From positions 1 to 64,000 of the forward strand of contig JANQDZ010000004.1 of NCBI GenBank assembly GCA_028278645.1: a stretch of DNA of 64,000 bases. Direction: 5' to 3'. Origin of the DNA: Longimicrobiales bacterium (lineage in GTDB: Bacteria; Gemmatimonadota; Gemmatimonadetes; Longimicrobiales; Gaopeijiaceae). Position 1 is the stretch's first letter, and each line of letters begins with the position of its first letter. This document shows, piece after piece, positions 42,759 to 53,052 of this stretch. Under the pieces are notes generated by a model, which was not told where the DNA came from, made no database searches, and was given only the letters and a program-made list of their open reading frames with translations. The position numbers were made by a program, and so were the translations under genes.

Positions 42759-45458
42759 TCAGCGTCCCAGGTAGGTCGGGTTGTCCTTCTCGATGGTCAG
42801 GGTGGTGGTTTGAACCTCACCACCGACCGTGAGGCGGACCAGGTACTCACCCGGTTCCACCATGGCCGCCATCCTCCCCCCCCGGAACCTGGCCCCCGGT
42901 GACCCCTCCGGAGGCGGCGGAGGTGGGTCACCCCGGTGATTCCAGAACACCGTGTTGAGCCCGGCTTCAACGTCCACCTCCAGCGTCCGTTTCACGTCAC
43001 CCGCCAGGTCCAGGATCTCGATGGTTCCGCCTGGTGCTGGCGCGGCAGAATAGAAGGCGATTGTGGAGCCCGTGGGCGGATTGTCCTTGTAGAACCGTTT
43101 GTCCGTGGTCCAGGAGAACTCGTAGACCGTCACCCACTGGGTCTCGGGCCGCGGATCGAACAGCTCCAGCTCCTCCTCCATGGCATCCGACGTCAGCTGC
43201 TGGAGCGGCGTGATGTTGTCCGCAATCCAGACGCCCCTCCCATGGGTCCCGGCAATGAGGTCGAAGTCACGGGGATGGATCAGGAGGTCGTGTACCGGAA
43301 CGGTTGGGAGCCCGTTCATGAACCGGGCCCAGGTGGCCCCCCGGTCGATGGTGAAGTAGAGGCCCACCTCGCTCCCTGCGAAGAGGAGATCGGGATTCCT
43401 GGGGTCCTCTCGAACCACGTAGATGGACCCTTCCGGCAGGTTCCCGGTGATGTTGGCCCAGGTCTCCCCGTAGTCGTCGGTCGTGTAGATGTGGGGATCC
43501 AGATCCATGTGCCGGTGCCCGTCGAAGGCTACAAAAGCCCGGCCCGGCTCATGATGAGAGGCCTCCACATGTTTGATCCAGTATCCCTCCGGGGCGTTGG
43601 GGATGTTGCCGTTCAGAAGCTCCCAGTCGTGGTTCTCGCTCTGCCGGACCCACACATTCCCGTCGTTGGACCCCGCCCAGAGAAGACCCTGCACCAGGCT
43701 GGACTCGTCCACTGACACCAGTGCGCTGCTCCGGGCCTCGGGTTGGGCGGTGAGATCGGGGCTGATTGCCGTGTAGCTGTCTCCCCGGTTCACGGACTTG
43801 AACACCTTGTTCCCACCCACATAGACCGTCTGGGGATTGTGGGGGGAAAGGAAAAACGGGGTGTTCCAATCGAATCGGTACCTCTCCGCCTCCTCACCGG
43901 CCGCCGGCCGTGGCGGAGCAGGTCTGATGCGGGCCTGAACACCGGTCCTGAGGTCGCGACGGTAGAGGTTCCCACCCTGGGTGGTAGCATAAACGGTGTT
44001 GAAGTCGGTGGGATCGACCTGGGTGCCGAACCCGTCGGCGTTGGAGAGGGCGAACCAGTCGGCGTTCGTGACCCCACGAGTGATCCTTCCGCGGCTGGCT
44101 CCCACCCATACGCCGTTGTCCTGGAGGCCCACGGCCAGGTAGTAGGGCTTCCGCATGTCGGCTGAGAAGTCGTAGATCTGGGCCAGGCCGATCTGTTTCA
44201 CGACCTCCCACTGCTTCCCTCGATCCCAGGTGACGTTGATGCCACCGTCCCCGCCCACGATGACGTGGTCGGAGTTGTTGGGATCGATCCACCCGGCATG
44301 GTAATCGATGTGAGTATTTCCCTGGACCGCCTGCCCTGAAATAACGGTTTTCCCGCCGTCATCCGAATAGGCCATGGGGGAGGCAAAGCCCCAGATCACG
44401 TCGGCGTCGTTGGGATCGACTCGGATTTGGCTGTAGTAGGACGGCCGGTTATTCCAATCGTTCACCTTCTCCCAGGTGACGCCGTAGTCGGTGCTCTTGA
44501 AGATCCCGTCCCGGTTGGGATCGAGGGGCTCCCTCTCCTCCTCCTGAGCCGGGCGTCCGCCTTGTCCGCCCTCAGGCCTCGGCGGCGGCTGAGTGCTCAC
44601 CAGAGCGTACACGGTGCCCGGAGCGCTCCGGGCAACGTCGATCCCGGTCCGGCCCATCTCTACCGTGGGGAGGCCCTGTTCCGCCTTCGTCCACGTCGCA
44701 CCACCATCGTGGGTGATGTAGATCCCCGCATGGGGGCCCCACTGATCCACCGGGTCCCCTGCGTCGAACTTGTCCCTCTCCCGCATGTGTCCCACTGCGT
44801 AGAGGATGTTCGGATCCACCGGGTCCATGGCCAGGTCTGTCGCCCCGGTTTCCTCGTCCCAGTAGAGAACCTTCTCCCAAGTCTCCCCTCCGTCGGTGGT
44901 TTTGAAGACGCCCCGGTCTTCATTGAACCCCCAGAGATGACCCATGGCCGCAACGTAGACGATGTCCGGATCGGTGGGGTGAACCACGACCCGGGCGATG
45001 TGGCGGGTTTCTTTCAAACCTACGTAGGTCCAGGTCTCCCCACCGTCGGTGGACTTGAACATGCCGGCACCCCAGGGGGAACTGTTCCGGTTGTTGGGCT
45101 CTCCCGTTCCGACATACAGGATGTTCGGGTCCGACTTTGAGAGGCCTATGTCACCGATGGAACCGATGGGTTGGTCGTCGAAGATGGGCTCGTATGTGAT
45201 CCCGTCGTTGACGGTCTTCCACAATCCACCGGTGGCGGTCGCCACATAGTAGATGTGGGGGGCCGACTCCACCCCCTCCACATCCGTGATGCGTCCGCCG
45301 GGGTTCGCGGGTCCGACTTCCCGCCAGGTGAAATTCTCGGCCAAAGCGGTCAGGTCCTGCTGGGCCGAGGCTTGTGGTAGGAAGCCGAGAGTCAGGGAAA
45401 CCAGGAATGCCCCCAGGACTCCGGTCCGAATCGGGTCGAATGATCTCTGCGACATCAT
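42759..45458 (-). CDS. Second large secreted BNR/VPS10-type beta-propeller protein
   Basis: An 899-residue secreted relative of the 38090 gene. The signal sequence precedes AQQDLTALAENF. Repeated Asp-boxes are visible (FKSTDGGETW, FKTTDGGETW, YITHDGGATW, FKSTDYGVTW, FTIDRGATW), as well as a YVGTGEPN motif. The C-terminal region contains a KDNPPTGSTIAFYSAAP type beta-domain and ends in a short TLTIEKDNPTYLGR tail. It converges on the M24B gene. The start at 45458 (ATG ATG) is preferred over 45494 because the signal peptide then begins at the N-terminus. No enzymatic residues are identified. Confidence 0.85.
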   Translation of the reverse strand: MMSQRSFDPIRTGVLGAFLVSLTLGFLPQASAQQDLTALAENFTWREVGPANPGGRITDVEGVESAPHIYYVATATGGLWKTVNDGITYEPIFDDQPIGSIGDIGLSKSDPNILYVGTGEPNNRNSSPWGAGMFKSTDGGETWTYVGLKETRHIARVVVHPTDPDIVYVAAMGHLWGFNEDRGVFKTTDGGETWEKVLYWDEETGATDLAMDPVDPNILYAVGHMRERDKFDAGDPVDQWGPHAGIYITHDGGATWTKAEQGLPTVEMGRTGIDVARSAPGTVYALVSTQPPPRPEGGQGGRPAQEEEREPLDPNRDGIFKSTDYGVTWEKVNDWNNRPSYYSQIRVDPNDADVIWGFASPMAYSDDGGKTVISGQAVQGNTHIDYHAGWIDPNNSDHVIVGGDGGINVTWDRGKQWEVVKQIGLAQIYDFSADMRKPYYLAVGLQDNGVWVGASRGRITRGVTNADWFALSNADGFGTQVDPTDFNTVYATTQGGNLYRRDLRTGVQARIRPAPPRPAAGEEAERYRFDWNTPFFLSPHNPQTVYVGGNKVFKSVNRGDSYTAISPDLTAQPEARSSALVSVDESSLVQGLLWAGSNDGNVWVRQSENHDWELLNGNIPNAPEGYWIKHVEASHHEPGRAFVAFDGHRHMDLDPHIYTTDDYGETWANITGNLPEGSIYVVREDPRNPDLLFAGSEVGLYFTIDRGATWARFMNGLPTVPVHDLLIHPRDFDLIAGTHGRGVWIADNITPLQQLTSDAMEEELELFDPRPETQWVTVYEFSWTTDKRFYKDNPPTGSTIAFYSAAPAPGGTIEILDLAGDVKRTLEVDVEAGLNTVFWNHRGDPPPPPPEGSPGARFRGGRMAAMVEPGEYLVRLTVGGEVQTTTLTIEKDNPTYLGR

Positions 45459-45673
45459 ATTGGCTCGCTTGTTCTGGCGATTGGTTCGGTACACCGGAAT
45501 CGGGCAGGATACGGCCCGGAAGGGAGGACTTCAAGGAGGGAGGATCCCAAGCAACGGACTGAGGACGAATCCCTGCCCCGCCCTTGGCAACCCAAGCATC
45601 TGGCCGGTGTACGACGAGCGTAGATAAACAGCAATTCCCAACGCCCTCGGAGGGTCTCAACCGGGAAGCTTCC

Positions 45674-48520
45674 ATGAAAACCTCCCTTCGGTGCACCGTC
45701 ATTCTGTGCCTCCTTCTCATCGCATCCCCCAACTACGCACAGGCTCAAGACCCGACAGGCCTGGCGGCTACCATCGGGCTGGAGGAAAAGATCCCCATCG
45801 ATCCCGCTGTCACCGTGGGCAAACTAGACAACGGGCTGAGCTACTACATCCGGGAGAACGATGAGCCCGAGAAAAGAGCTTACCTTCGGCTCGTGGTGAA
45901 TGCCGGCTCGATCCTGGAAGACGAAGACCAGCAGGGGCTGGCACACTTTCTCGAGCACATGGCGTTTAATGGGACCACCAACTTCGAGAAGCAGGAACTG
46001 GTGGAATACATGGAGTCCATCGGCATGCGAATGGGCACGGGCCTTAACGCCAGTACGAGCTTTGATGAGACCATCTATGTCCTGAGTGTCCCCACCGATT
46101 CGTTGGAGGTCCTGGCCAAGGCCTTCCTCATTCTCGAAGACTGGGCCCACCGCCTCGCCTTTGATGAAGAGGAGATCGACAGGGAACGAGGGGTCATCGT
46201 CGAGGAGTGGCGCCTGGGCCAGGGAGCATCCGCCAGGATGCGGGACGCTCAATTCCCGATTCTGTTCAAGGGGTCCCGCTACGCCAAGAGACTGCCCATC
46301 GGGGATATGGACGTGGTCCAGAACTTCCAGCCGGATGTCCTCAAACAGTTCTACCGGGATTGGTACCGGCCGGATCTCATGGCGGTCATCGCCGTGGGGG
46401 ATTTCGACGGGGAGTATGTCGAGGGCCTCATCCAGGACCACTTCGCCAAACTAACACCCCCCGACGACCCCAAGCCTCGGACGGTCTATGACGTGCCGGA
46501 CCACAGGGAAACCCTCTTCGCCATCGCTACGGATGAGGAGGCACCGATCACCAGCGTCGCCCTCTACTTCAAGCAGCCCATCCAGCCTCAGGGAACGGTG
46601 GGCGCGTACAGGCAGGAGATCGTTGAGGGGTTCTTCAACTCCATGCTCAACCTGCGCCTCCGCGAGTTGACTCAACAGGCCGATCCCCCTTTCCTGGCAG
46701 CGTCTTCCAGCCAAGGGAATCTGAACCGTGCAAAGGGTGCCTATATCCTCGGCGCGACGGTGGACGACGAAGGCATACTTCCCGGCCTGGAGACCATTCT
46801 GCGGGAGGCGGAGAGAGTGGCTCAACACGGGTTCACGGATGCAGAGTTGGAGAGAGTGAAAACCCAGGCCCTGAGGGGGATGGAGCGATCCTATGAAGGG
46901 CGGGACACCCGGTCCTCGAGCAGCTTCGTCGGAGGGTTCATCAATCACTATCTGCGGGGCAGTCAGATCGGCGACATCGGATTCAGGTACGCCCTCTATC
47001 AACGGTTTGTCCCGGAAATCACGGTTGAGGAGGTGAATCAGTTGGCCCGGGAGTGGATCACCCCTGAGAACCGCGTGGTCATGGTGAACGCTCCGGAGAA
47101 AGAAGGCCTACACACCCCGACAGAGAACGAACTATCGGCTGTTCTGGCGACAGTGGATGCGGAGGAGTTGGAGCCCTACACCGAGGAACTGGCGGATGAA
47201 CCTCTGCTGGCCGACGTCCCGGAACCCGGAAGCATCATCTCGGAGCACAGGGCTGACACGGTGGACGTGACCGAGTGGTCCCTCTCCAACGGCGCCACCG
47301 TGGTCCTGAAGCCAACCGACTACCGGGACGACCAGATCCTCTTCCAAGCATTCAGCCCCGGGGGAAGCTCGCTGGTGGATACCGAAGACTACATACCGGT
47401 GTCCAGCGCCGGGGGGATAATCAACGGATCGGGGTTGGGACCTTTCAACCCGATTGACCTCGGGAAGAAGCTCACAGGGAAGGTGGCCAGCGCCAACGCG
47501 TCCATCTCCGCCCTGGAAGAGGGGTTGTCCGGTTCGGCCTCACCCCAGGACCTGGAGACCATGTTCCAGCTCATCTACATGAGGTTCACCGCACCGAGGG
47601 CGGATTCGACGCTCTTGGCCTCGAACCAAACCCGGAGCCTTGCTGTCCTGGAGAACATGAGAGCGAGTCCAGCGGCCGTCTTCAGCGATACTCTCCAATC
47701 CGTGATGACACAGAACCATCCCAGAGCCCCTCTCATCAGTGAAGAGCTGATCATGGCCACCGATCTGGAAGCGTCCCTGGCGCTCTACAAAGATCGGTTT
47801 GCCGATGCCAGCGACTTCACATTCGTCTTCGTCGGGGACCTCGAGCTCGAAACCATGCGCCCGCTGGTCGAGACCTACCTGGCCTCCCTGCCGTCCTTGG
47901 GCCGGGAGGAAACCTGGAGGGACGTGGGGCCGAAGCCACCGAAGGGCGTGGTCAAAAAGGCCGTATACAAGGGGATGGAGCCTCAGAGTCAATCGGTGTT
48001 CGTGTTCACAGGCGATTTCGAAAACTCCAGGGCAAACCGGAACGATTTCTCCGCTATGAACCGGGTGCTCCAGACCAAGCTTCGGGAGAGAATCCGCGAG
48101 GAGTTGGGCGGCACCTACGGGGTCTCTGTCGGGGGATCCACGTCGTGGAGACCGGAGGGAAGCTACACCATCACAATTCGGTTTGGGTCCGATCCAGAAA
48201 GAGTGGAGGAACTGGCCCAGGTAGTCTTTGACGAGATCGAGCTACTCAAGACCGGTGGACCTGATGTAGAAGACCTGGAAAACGTGAAGGAGGCTCTCCG
48301 TCGCACCAGGGAAACCAACCTGGAGTCGAACTCATACTGGTCCGGCCAGATCGTCGCCCTCTACCGGGAGGGGAAGGACTTCTCGGAATTCTGGGATTAT
48401 GAGGAGAGCATCAACGCCATCACCTTCGAATCGGTGAAGGCTGCAGCAAACCTGTATTATGACCTTAACAACTACGTTCAGGTCACGCTCTTCCCCGAGT
48501 CCATGAAGGGCGGAGGATGA
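45674..48520 (+). CDS. Exported M16-family zinc protease (pitrilysin/insulinase-like)
   Basis: A 948-residue secreted M16 peptidase with two tandem clan-ME halves. The N-terminal half has the inverted zinc motif HFLEH (His91, Glu94, His95), with the third ligand Glu in the GVIVEEW region about residue 175. The second half has the expected degenerate arrangement, ending with an R/Y-type GGTYGVSVGG segment. A signal peptide (CTVILCLLLIASPNYAQAQ) precedes. The start at 45674 is chosen for that reason. It is divergent from the second BNR gene, with 215 bp between. It probably degrades small peptides or proteins in the periplasm. Confidence 0.92.
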   Translation: MKTSLRCTVILCLLLIASPNYAQAQDPTGLAATIGLEEKIPIDPAVTVGKLDNGLSYYIRENDEPEKRAYLRLVVNAGSILEDEDQQGLAHFLEHMAFNGTTNFEKQELVEYMESIGMRMGTGLNASTSFDETIYVLSVPTDSLEVLAKAFLILEDWAHRLAFDEEEIDRERGVIVEEWRLGQGASARMRDAQFPILFKGSRYAKRLPIGDMDVVQNFQPDVLKQFYRDWYRPDLMAVIAVGDFDGEYVEGLIQDHFAKLTPPDDPKPRTVYDVPDHRETLFAIATDEEAPITSVALYFKQPIQPQGTVGAYRQEIVEGFFNSMLNLRLRELTQQADPPFLAASSSQGNLNRAKGAYILGATVDDEGILPGLETILREAERVAQHGFTDAELERVKTQALRGMERSYEGRDTRSSSSFVGGFINHYLRGSQIGDIGFRYALYQRFVPEITVEEVNQLAREWITPENRVVMVNAPEKEGLHTPTENELSAVLATVDAEELEPYTEELADEPLLADVPEPGSIISEHRADTVDVTEWSLSNGATVVLKPTDYRDDQILFQAFSPGGSSLVDTEDYIPVSSAGGIINGSGLGPFNPIDLGKKLTGKVASANASISALEEGLSGSASPQDLETMFQLIYMRFTAPRADSTLLASNQTRSLAVLENMRASPAAVFSDTLQSVMTQNHPRAPLISEELIMATDLEASLALYKDRFADASDFTFVFVGDLELETMRPLVETYLASLPSLGREETWRDVGPKPPKGVVKKAVYKGMEPQSQSVFVFTGDFENSRANRNDFSAMNRVLQTKLRERIREELGGTYGVSVGGSTSWRPEGSYTITIRFGSDPERVEELAQVVFDEIELLKTGGPDVEDLENVKEALRRTRETNLESNSYWSGQIVALYREGKDFSEFWDYEESINAITFESVKAAANLYYDLNNYVQVTLFPESMKGGG

Positions 48521-48565
48521 GGTCAGCCGAGGGTTGGGGTAGAGGGATCGCCGGGCGGCCGCACC

Positions 48566-51319
48566 TTAGCGGCCCCACCAGTAGCTGACCTTCAGGGCAA
48601 AAACGTTCTCCGGAGGGATGGTCCAGATGTCCCTGGCATCCTCCAGGAGATCGGTCTCACCATATAACGCGGTGCCGTACCGCCTCTGCTGCCAGACTAG
48701 GTAAACGGTGGACCCGGGACGGTATTCCCACCGAAGAACTGCGTTGCCACGGAGGGAGCGAACGTTGAAGTCCGGATTGGGCAGGGAAAAGGCTTCAACA
48801 GGTCCGTTCCCGTCCGGGTCCACCTCATAACCACCGTCTACCTCTGAAATCGTCCCGACTTCCTCACCATAGATATCCCACCCCCATTTCCGGGGCTCAT
48901 GAAGCTCCTTGAAACGGGCATAGTCGCCCCTCGCAAGGAAGGGCTGGAGATAAAGTTGAAGACTGAGACGAGGGGTGAAGGTCCAGCTCACCCGCGTGTC
49001 CATGGAAAGGATGGTTTGGTCCAGGTCGCTGAATACGTACCGGGAGCCAAACGTGCGTTCCGCGGTCTCGTCGGTGACAGCCCCGACATGCTGGGCGATC
49101 GCATGGGTTCTCCTGAGGGACGGCTCCAGGCTGACCTCAACAGCCGAGCCAGGCCGGACCGTAACTCCGAAGCTGGGCATGACACCCCACCCACCTCGGA
49201 AATTCTTGGCGTAGGTGAAGTTTCCGTTGACGCTGTATGATTTTCGTTGATCGGTCGAGATCCACTGACTAATGCTGAACCCACCCGGGTTCCGGGCAAC
49301 GGGACCGCCCCTGGTCAGCCGATCGTTGTCTGTCTCGGGATGGAAGCCGATGGCGGTCGAGGACATCCAGAAGTTGGTCCACTGCTGTACACTCCCCAAG
49401 AACATATTCGCGCCGACCAGGTCACCATCGAAGTTCCATTCCGCGCTCTGCATGAAGTCGATCTGGAAAAACCGGGTGGTGGAGTCCGGCTCCATGTCCC
49501 GGTATTGCAGCAACGCGCTCACGTCCCACGAATCGACCCGAGTTTCGAACCCCAGGTCATTGGCCTCAAAGCCTGGACTCTGGGCCTGCATCAGGACCGA
49601 TCCGAGCCAATGTTCTCCGGCCCTCTTCCCGGCCGAAAGTGACCCTCTCCACCCCAACATGCTGGTCCTCGAGGGGTCCACACTCACGTGCCCTGCGTCG
49701 GGCCGCTGCCAGTACCGGGCAGGAGATCTCTGTGTATAAAGGATCGCCTCTTCGCTCCCCTGGACCCTGCTCCCGGTCAGGGTGCCGTTCACGAACCACT
49801 GTCGATTGCTCCACATGTGGTTGAAGTCGATTCCACCCACATAGGCCGCGGAATGGAGGATCCCCTCCACAGTCGGATCGGCCAGGTCCCGGTTCACACC
49901 GGTGAAGATCCCGCCGATGGTGGTGCTGCCCTCTCGAAAATCCCTGCGGGCTCGTCCAACCAGGTAATTCGTGAGGGGCTCAACAGTGGCGGTTTGTTTC
50001 AGGCCATTGCCGTCGATGTATCGGCCTTCTTCCTCCTGAGTGACAGCTTCCATCAGCCCAACGGACCAAGGCCCCGCCCGGCCGCTGACCTTCATTGCGC
50101 CGGCGATGGTGCTCTGTTCCGGTACATCGACGAACCGGGCACCGGAGGCGTAAAGGTTCCTCTGCGGGGCACGGCCCACTCTTCGGGAATAAAAAAGCTC
50201 TCCGAAGTCGGACTGATTGAGCCCAAATCCTGGGAAGCCGTATCGGAAGATTTCCGCCCCCTCCACAAAGAACGGGCGCCGCTCAGGGTAGTAGGTCTCG
50301 TACTGGGTCAGGTTCACCACGGCCGGATCCACCTCGACCTGACCGAAGTCGGGATTGATGGTGGCGTCCAACGTCAGGTTGGATGTGATCCCGTACTTGA
50401 GATCAAGTCCGGCCGCATAAAACTGCTCCCCTTGGCCCCGGAAGGGATCGTCCCGGTGCACGTCCAGATGTTCGGAGCGACTGGTGGCATAGGGTAGAAG
50501 CTCGAGTCGGCTCGGGGCCTGGATCTGGCCCAAACCCGTCAGGTGGCCATACCGGTGAGGGCCCCCAGCCTCTTCCCGAGGCCTATGGGCAAACGTCACC
50601 GTCTCCTGTTTCCTGGCGACCACACGAGTGAGTTGGATCCCCCACATGGGATTTTCGGAGCTTTCGAACCGGAGTTGGGAGTACGGGATTCGGTATTCAC
50701 CGTACCAACCATCATCGTCTCGGGACGCGGCACCCTCCCAAACAGGGTCCCACCCGAAGTCATACTCACCGTCCGTCCCCAGGGCGGCATCCTGGTAGGC
50801 CCCTGAAGGAGTCAGGGTGAAGGCATAGGAGGTGTTGTGGTCATGGCGGGAATCGAGGTTCACGACGAAGTAGTCGAAATCCGAGACCACATCTCTCCGA
50901 ACCAGGGTGGCCCTGATCTGGTCGGGCTCGGAATCAAAAAGCCAAGCCCCGATGTAGAGGGCGTCGGGGCCGGCCAGAATCCTGACCTCGGTCCGCTCGG
51001 TAGCGGGCTCACCATTGTCCGGCTCCTGCTGCCGGAAGTCCGTGAAAACATCGGCCGACTGCCAAGCCCCCTCGTCCAGGATCCCATCGACCTGGATAGA
51101 GCCCACCAAGCGGGAAGCCTGAATGGACGGAGCCATGGTCTCATGATCATAAACCTCAGCGCCGGCTGCCTCCGACGCCGGGTTCGTCGAGCGTGACTGG
51201 GCAAAGGCTTCCTCTGGCGAGAAGAGATAAAGAAGCACAACGACAAAAATGAACAGCGCCAGAGGGACGGCTAGGAGGCACTGCCAGGAGGCAGATGTGG
51301 GAGGACGATGGCAGGGCAT
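48566..51319 (-). CDS. DUF5916 outer-membrane-type protein with CBM9-like N-terminal domain
   Basis: A 917-residue exported protein. After a signal/anchor (LAVPLALFIFVVVLLYLF), residues about 65-240 match the CBM9-like domain (VDGILDEGAWQSADVFTDFRQQEPDNG, AWLFDSEPDQIRATLVRRD). Residues 250 onward match DUF5916, with DFGQVEVDPAVVNLTQYETYYPERRPFFVEGAEIF and alternating beta strands ending with KVSYWWGR, a pattern typical of an outer-membrane beta-barrel. The N-terminal domain probably binds a glycan or peptide ligand. It converges on the M16 gene with 45 bp between the stops. Confidence 0.85.
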   Translation of the reverse strand: MPCHRPPTSASWQCLLAVPLALFIFVVVLLYLFSPEEAFAQSRSTNPASEAAGAEVYDHETMAPSIQASRLVGSIQVDGILDEGAWQSADVFTDFRQQEPDNGEPATERTEVRILAGPDALYIGAWLFDSEPDQIRATLVRRDVVSDFDYFVVNLDSRHDHNTSYAFTLTPSGAYQDAALGTDGEYDFGWDPVWEGAASRDDDGWYGEYRIPYSQLRFESSENPMWGIQLTRVVARKQETVTFAHRPREEAGGPHRYGHLTGLGQIQAPSRLELLPYATSRSEHLDVHRDDPFRGQGEQFYAAGLDLKYGITSNLTLDATINPDFGQVEVDPAVVNLTQYETYYPERRPFFVEGAEIFRYGFPGFGLNQSDFGELFYSRRVGRAPQRNLYASGARFVDVPEQSTIAGAMKVSGRAGPWSVGLMEAVTQEEEGRYIDGNGLKQTATVEPLTNYLVGRARRDFREGSTTIGGIFTGVNRDLADPTVEGILHSAAYVGGIDFNHMWSNRQWFVNGTLTGSRVQGSEEAILYTQRSPARYWQRPDAGHVSVDPSRTSMLGWRGSLSAGKRAGEHWLGSVLMQAQSPGFEANDLGFETRVDSWDVSALLQYRDMEPDSTTRFFQIDFMQSAEWNFDGDLVGANMFLGSVQQWTNFWMSSTAIGFHPETDNDRLTRGGPVARNPGGFSISQWISTDQRKSYSVNGNFTYAKNFRGGWGVMPSFGVTVRPGSAVEVSLEPSLRRTHAIAQHVGAVTDETAERTFGSRYVFSDLDQTILSMDTRVSWTFTPRLSLQLYLQPFLARGDYARFKELHEPRKWGWDIYGEEVGTISEVDGGYEVDPDGNGPVEAFSLPNPDFNVRSLRGNAVLRWEYRPGSTVYLVWQQRRYGTALYGETDLLEDARDIWTIPPENVFALKVSYWWGR

Positions 51320-51724
51320 GTCGAAATCCAGGTTTCAGAACAAACTTTCTCGGCGGTCGTTACACCCGTCCGCGTACCCACCACCGATCTGTCACTGAAG
51401 CCGAGAGCAGGTGCCCCACCCACCGGCCGGTCTGGTCCCTACTAAGATGCCGCAGGGCATGTCTAGGTTGGCGATGTCCCTGTCAGGGAGATGTCAGGAA
51501 TCCAACCGGTTGGGGATATTTTGGAAAAGAAACATATGTTTCCTTACTGGTACGAGCGTGCCTCACATCTGATTTCTCGAGGCGCGGCGGCCCGGGTGGA
51601 AATGGGGTCCCGGGAGTCCCATCGCTCAGGGTGGCTTGACGGAGGAAAATGGGTGGGCCTAAGTATTGGACTCAGTCTCCCAGTATCCCCCGGTCCTCCA
51701 TCCTCTATTCCGAGGTAGATCAGG
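51320..51724. other. Divergent intergenic region with three inverted repeats
   Basis: The 405-bp space between the DUF5916 gene and a serine hydrolase holds no convincing gene. It has three symmetric sites within 66 bp: TCCCTG-T-CAGGGA (51477-51489), CCAACCGGTTGG (51502-51513), and GAAACATATGTTTC (51529-51542). They may be operators. Confidence 0.5.
51477..51542. promoter_or_regulatory. Cluster of three perfect inverted repeats
   Basis: Centres are about 25 and 28 bp apart, so the sites would lie on similar faces of the helix. The third is a perfect 14-bp palindrome in an AT-rich patch. They are upstream of a serine hydrolase gene (start at 51725) and the divergent DUF5916 gene. Confidence 0.4.
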
Positions 51725-52993
51725 ATGTCGAAACTCCGAGACACCGTCCGTGCATCTGGCGAGTGCTTACAGCGGCCGCCTTTCTTGGCCGCCTTGGTTC
51801 TCCTCCTCCACCTCTCGGCCTTTGGCTGGGCTGCAGAACCGGCGGCCGCTTCCGTCCAACAATCCCGGGCATACCAGGACGTCACCCTCTCCTCCACCAC
51901 CCCGGAGGAGGCGGGCATGTCCTCGGCTCACCTGGAGTCGGGAGTCCAGCTGTTCAGGGACGCGGTGGAAGCTGGAGATCTGGTGGGAGCCGTCCTCCTG
52001 GTGGCCAAGGGCGGGAAGGTCGTTCTCCACGAAGCAATCGGCTGGCGGCATAAAGGGCGGGGCCTGCCTATGGAGAAGAACACCATGTTCCGCATGGCCT
52101 CGAACACCAAACCGACCATCGGCACGGCCATCAGCCAGTTGGTGGAGGAACGGAAGCTGGCCTTGGACGATCCGGTGCGTGACCACATCCCTTCTTTCGA
52201 CAACTACCGGGCCGGCTTCATCCAGATACGACATCTCCTGAACCACACGGCCGGGTTCCGCATCGGCTCCCTGTTTCTGCGACCGTACATGGAGCCCTCT
52301 CCAGAGCACCCCGATGCCCCAACCCTGAAGCTGGAGGCTGCACGTTTCGGGGAGGTGGGGGCGGAGGTGCTCCCGGGGAGTTCCTATTCCTACTCAAACC
52401 CCGGCTATAACACCCTCGGCGCTCTGGTGGAAATCGCCTCGGGGCAGAGCCTGGAGAGATACCTGGACGATAGGATCTACACCCCCCTGGGGATGCACGA
52501 CTCCTACAACCATGAGCTCCCCGAGAAGCTGGACGGGAAACTGGATCGGATGGGTGCGGTCTATTACCGGCGACAGGGCGGAGAGTGGGTGCCGGGTTGG
52601 GAGCCCGGCGACCCTCCGCAGGTCCCTTTTGTTCGGGCGTCAGGTGGGATGATCTCCACGGCATGGGACTACGCCATCTTCTGTCAGACCTTCCTGAACG
52701 GCGGGATCTATGACGGGGTCCGGATCCTCTCTCAGGAATCTGTGGCTGCCATGACCAGCGACACCTACTACTCCGGTGGAGAGTTCGATCCCGAACGGGG
52801 CGCCCGGGTGGGCTACGGGCTGGGGTGGCGGGTGGATCGAGACGGCACGTTCTCCCACGGGGGATCCGATGGGACACAGGCCTGGGTGGATCCCGACAGG
52901 AACCTGATGGTGCTGGTGTTCACACAAACTCCTGATGGCCAGAATCCCCGGAGGCGGTTCCTGGAGCTGGTGCGGGAATCAATCATGGAATAG
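51725..52993 (+). CDS. Class-C beta-lactamase-like serine hydrolase
   Basis: A 422-residue secreted hydrolase with signal peptide ending near AEPAAA. The nucleophile motif is SNTK (SxxK) in FRMASNTKPTIGTAISQL. The YxN motif is YSN in SYSYSNPGYNTLG. HGG appears in FSHGGSDGTQAW, replacing the KTG motif as in esterase-like members. The protein belongs to PF00144 and is of typical length. The substrate may be a D-amino-peptide or an ester. It is divergent from DUF5916 and followed 59 bp later by an FmdB zinc ribbon gene. Confidence 0.88.
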   Translation: MSKLRDTVRASGECLQRPPFLAALVLLLHLSAFGWAAEPAAASVQQSRAYQDVTLSSTTPEEAGMSSAHLESGVQLFRDAVEAGDLVGAVLLVAKGGKVVLHEAIGWRHKGRGLPMEKNTMFRMASNTKPTIGTAISQLVEERKLALDDPVRDHIPSFDNYRAGFIQIRHLLNHTAGFRIGSLFLRPYMEPSPEHPDAPTLKLEAARFGEVGAEVLPGSSYSYSNPGYNTLGALVEIASGQSLERYLDDRIYTPLGMHDSYNHELPEKLDGKLDRMGAVYYRRQGGEWVPGWEPGDPPQVPFVRASGGMISTAWDYAIFCQTFLNGGIYDGVRILSQESVAAMTSDTYYSGGEFDPERGARVGYGLGWRVDRDGTFSHGGSDGTQAWVDPDRNLMVLVFTQTPDGQNPRRRFLELVRESIME

Positions 52994-53052
52994 GGGGCGG
53001 CTCGGGGGTATTTTCCAGAAAGCCAAAACGAGCGCGCGCGGAGGGAGAAAAA

